This document shows positions 19,798 through 21,463 of a stretch of DNA of 21,463 nucleotides, one piece after another (position 1 is the first letter of the stretch; the number at the start of each line of letters is the position of its first letter). The notes under the pieces are model-generated. The model did not search any database and had not been told where the DNA came from. It was given only the letters and a program-made list of their open reading frames with translations. Position numbers and translations under genes: made by a program. Origin of the DNA: Cyclostephanos tholiformis. Its lineage: Eukaryota > Bacillariophyta > Thalassiosirophyceae > Thalassiosirales > Thalassiosiraceae. Location of the stretch: contig JALLPB010000166.1 in the NCBI GenBank assembly GCA_036939975.1, forward strand, positions 1 to 21,463, in the 5' to 3' direction.

Positions 19798-20011
19798 CAT
19801 TATTTGAAGTGAACTCTTACATATTATGCGAAACATCGATAAAAACATCATATTCCGTTCAGTTTTGGTCGTTTGATTTGTATTTTGCCTCTGAGCACAA
19901 AAACCACGGACGCCACACTGAACTTTCCTTCATGATGCACGCGCAATTCCTTCGGATCTACCGTCCGTCATGTCATCCATTAGATCGCTCGTCCTAGTCG
20001 GATTAATTTTC
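19798..20011. other. Intergenic gap between convergent CCB4 and YjbQ genes
   Basis: These 214 bases hold the 3' ends of both transcripts. I see AT-rich sequence and no gene, repeat or clear terminator structure. Confidence 0.5.
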
Positions 20012-21305
20012 TCACGATTGTCCCTGGAGCGTGATGATGATGCCGCGCGTGTGACCCCCGCCCCATCCGCCCTGATCGCGATGCTCGTTAAGATATATTC
20101 CTTTACGTTCGATGAAAAGGGAGAGGAAAGAAAAGGTAAAGGGAATCGCCGATTAGAATAGGATGGTTATGACCGGTGATCACGTACGTGAAATGCAGTA
20201 CGAAACCACTTCGACGATTACATTTACGGAACGGCGGAGACATATATCAACCGACGATTCGGGAGAAAAAGGAATTTTTCTCACCTTGCCAAGTCCCCAA
20301 GGCGAGGCGTCCGTTACGGATCTGGTGTGGTAATATATAAATGTATATTCGCCGGCATAATCGTTTTCGAAGTAGAGACCACAAACCCAACGACGACGCG
20401 TTACGATGGATACGATACATGAGGCAACGAGGGGGAGGGGACGTCGTGCGAGACAAGCGACGGGACTTATCCCCCAAACCGATGATCATACCGCGATTCC
20501 ACACATTTCGAACTCACCGGTATATTGAGACTCACGCCCATCAGACTTGATTTGACGTGTCCAGGCATATCGTCCTCCCCCTCCGTGGTATGACGGAACG
20601 TACCATCCGTGGTCCATGTTCCCGGAACGATTTTGTTCATTGCCACTTCCATGTCCCTGGTTTATTTTTTATTTTCATTTATATATCGTGCGATATAATG
20701 CAGTAATACGGGAAATCATCATCCCCGAACGAAAAAGGGGAGGGAAGGGGTGGTGGGAGGGATGATGTATCTATCAATCGATGAATAACGAACAACAAGA
20801 ATACGCGCCCGTCCTCGCATCGCGACATATCGTCGATCCCTCACCTGCAAACGTCGGGATCGGCATTCTCGTTAATCGTCAAGCTCGCCGACGTGTGCAA
20901 GATGAAGAGATTCGCCATTCCGATCCTAATCCTCGATACGTCGTCCTTGATGATGCGATTCACCTGCGACGTGATGAGATGACACCCCCGCGATGGAGCG
21001 GTGATGCTCATCTCGTGCTGGAACCACAACATGGGAACGGACGACGACGATGGCGCGGCGTTCGTCTCGGGCATGATGGACGTCGACGACGCGTCGTCGT
21101 TATTATTTTGTCGACGATTCCCCCCCTGGTCGCAGGAAGAGGAGGAGGATGCCGCGGTCGTTATACCGCCGGCCTGCTGATGGGCGGCGCGGGCGGACGG
21201 TACGAAAGCGAACGCGAATGCGGTCGCTGGCACGATGAGGAGGAGGATGGAGAGGAGGGGGGGCTGTCGACCCTCCTTGTGATAATAATTCCTCCCGCGG
21301 TGCAT
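20012..21305 (-). CDS. YjbQ/UPF0047 family protein with plastid-type presequence (4 exons)
   Basis: Exons on the minus strand: 21305-20845, 20656-20518, 20321-20285, 20100-20012; they join in frame to 241 residues. Introns are 188, 196 and 184 nt, all starting GTGAG. Residues about 17-34 are hydrophobic and end TAFAF/AFVPS, matching the diatom ASAFAP-type site between signal and transit peptides, so plastid import is likely. Residues 41-90 are a Ser/Asn-rich linker. Residues 93-241 are the YjbQ fold: WFQHEMSI, SRGCHLIT, LFILHTSASLTINENADPDV, KIVPGTW, FRHTTEGEDDMPGHVKSSL, GRLALGTWQG, IYLNEHRD, IIITLQG. The family His and acidic residues are all present. YjbQ proteins have been called secondary thiamine-phosphate synthases from weak activity; the true substrate is unsettled. 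An insert, GGWGGGHTRG, replaces the usual short turn. An ATG at 21362 would add 19 residues before the signal peptide and is less likely. Confidence 0.92.
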
Positions 21306-21370
21306 TATTATAATATTATGGAGGATCGATCTGATCTGTGTTATTTTTTCATACGAATCCACTTATTTTT

Positions 21371-21434
21371 GGTCCCAAAAAAACGTCCATCTCGAAAAAT
21401 TGAAGATTTAAGACTGATAAATCTAAAAGGGACC
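21371..21434. repeat. Nested hairpin upstream of the YjbQ gene
   Basis: GGTCCC (21371-21376) pairs with GGGACC (21429-21434), and inside it AGATTTA (21404-21410) pairs perfectly with TAAATCT (21418-21424) around a seven-base loop. Outside lie A7 and T7 runs. It may be the end of a miniature inverted-repeat element continuing past the window. Confidence 0.5.
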
Positions 21435-21463
21435 GTTTGTTTTTTTGGCGGGACAAAAAAATC

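Noticed and set aside
20162..20284. Reading the YjbQ gene straight on past TWQG to a nearby stop (EKNSFFSRIVG)
   Set aside because: Splicing from 20285 to 20100 restores the family ending GIYLNEHRD...IIITLQG; the read-through is intron.
1..21463. tRNA, rRNA, CRISPR or bacterial operon signatures
   Set aside because: None found on either strand by eye; gene structure is eukaryotic throughout.

Overview
The window looks like nuclear DNA of a photosynthetic stramenopile, most likely a centric diatom. The reasons are: spliced genes with short GT-AG introns (73-100 nt in the large gene, 184-196 nt in the last); an AFAF-type cleavage site after a signal peptide, as in diatom plastid targeting; a CCB4-type cytochrome b6 maturation factor; secreted six-cysteine tandem repeats of a kind I associate with diatoms; and CpG-rich coding sequence with Asp, Ser and Gly runs. 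The genus cannot be fixed from the sequence alone. I see no rRNA, tRNA, CRISPR array or prokaryotic operon.

Layout. 1-542: noncoding flank with several hairpins, ending in a G-quadruplex-type motif 13 nt before a start codon. 543-11415 (+): one large gene of eight exons encoding the checkpoint kinase ATR/Mec1, 3423 residues when joined. 11626-12525 (-): a small protein with FTFGxHKG repeats whose second repeat is cut short, probably by a one-base insertion. 12862-14303 (+, two exons): a nuclear nucleoplasmin-like/FKBP prolyl isomerase. 14595-15839 (-): a secreted or surface protein with five six-cysteine repeats. 16557-17204 (-): the C-terminal part of a piggyBac-type transposase. 17205-17235: an inverted copy of transposase sequence followed by a single N, probably an assembly joint. 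17236-18057 (-): a truncated paralogue of the cysteine-repeat gene with duplicated upstream DNA. 18544-19797 (+): CCB4. 20012-21305 (-, four exons): a YjbQ/UPF0047 protein with a plastid-type presequence. 21306-21463: flank with a nested hairpin.

The genes do not form a pathway. ATR and the FKBP histone-chaperone-type protein are nuclear. CCB4 and the YjbQ protein are predicted to reach the plastid. The cysteine-repeat proteins enter the secretory pathway. The most dynamic part is 14.6-18.5 kb, where a gene and its upstream DNA were duplicated, the copies have diverged unevenly, and a transposase remnant and an assembly joint lie between them. I found no convincing new multi-gene system. The best leads are the oversized ATR with its sharp composition change and G-quadruplex motifs, the mosaic cysteine-repeat duplication, and the fold-back junction.
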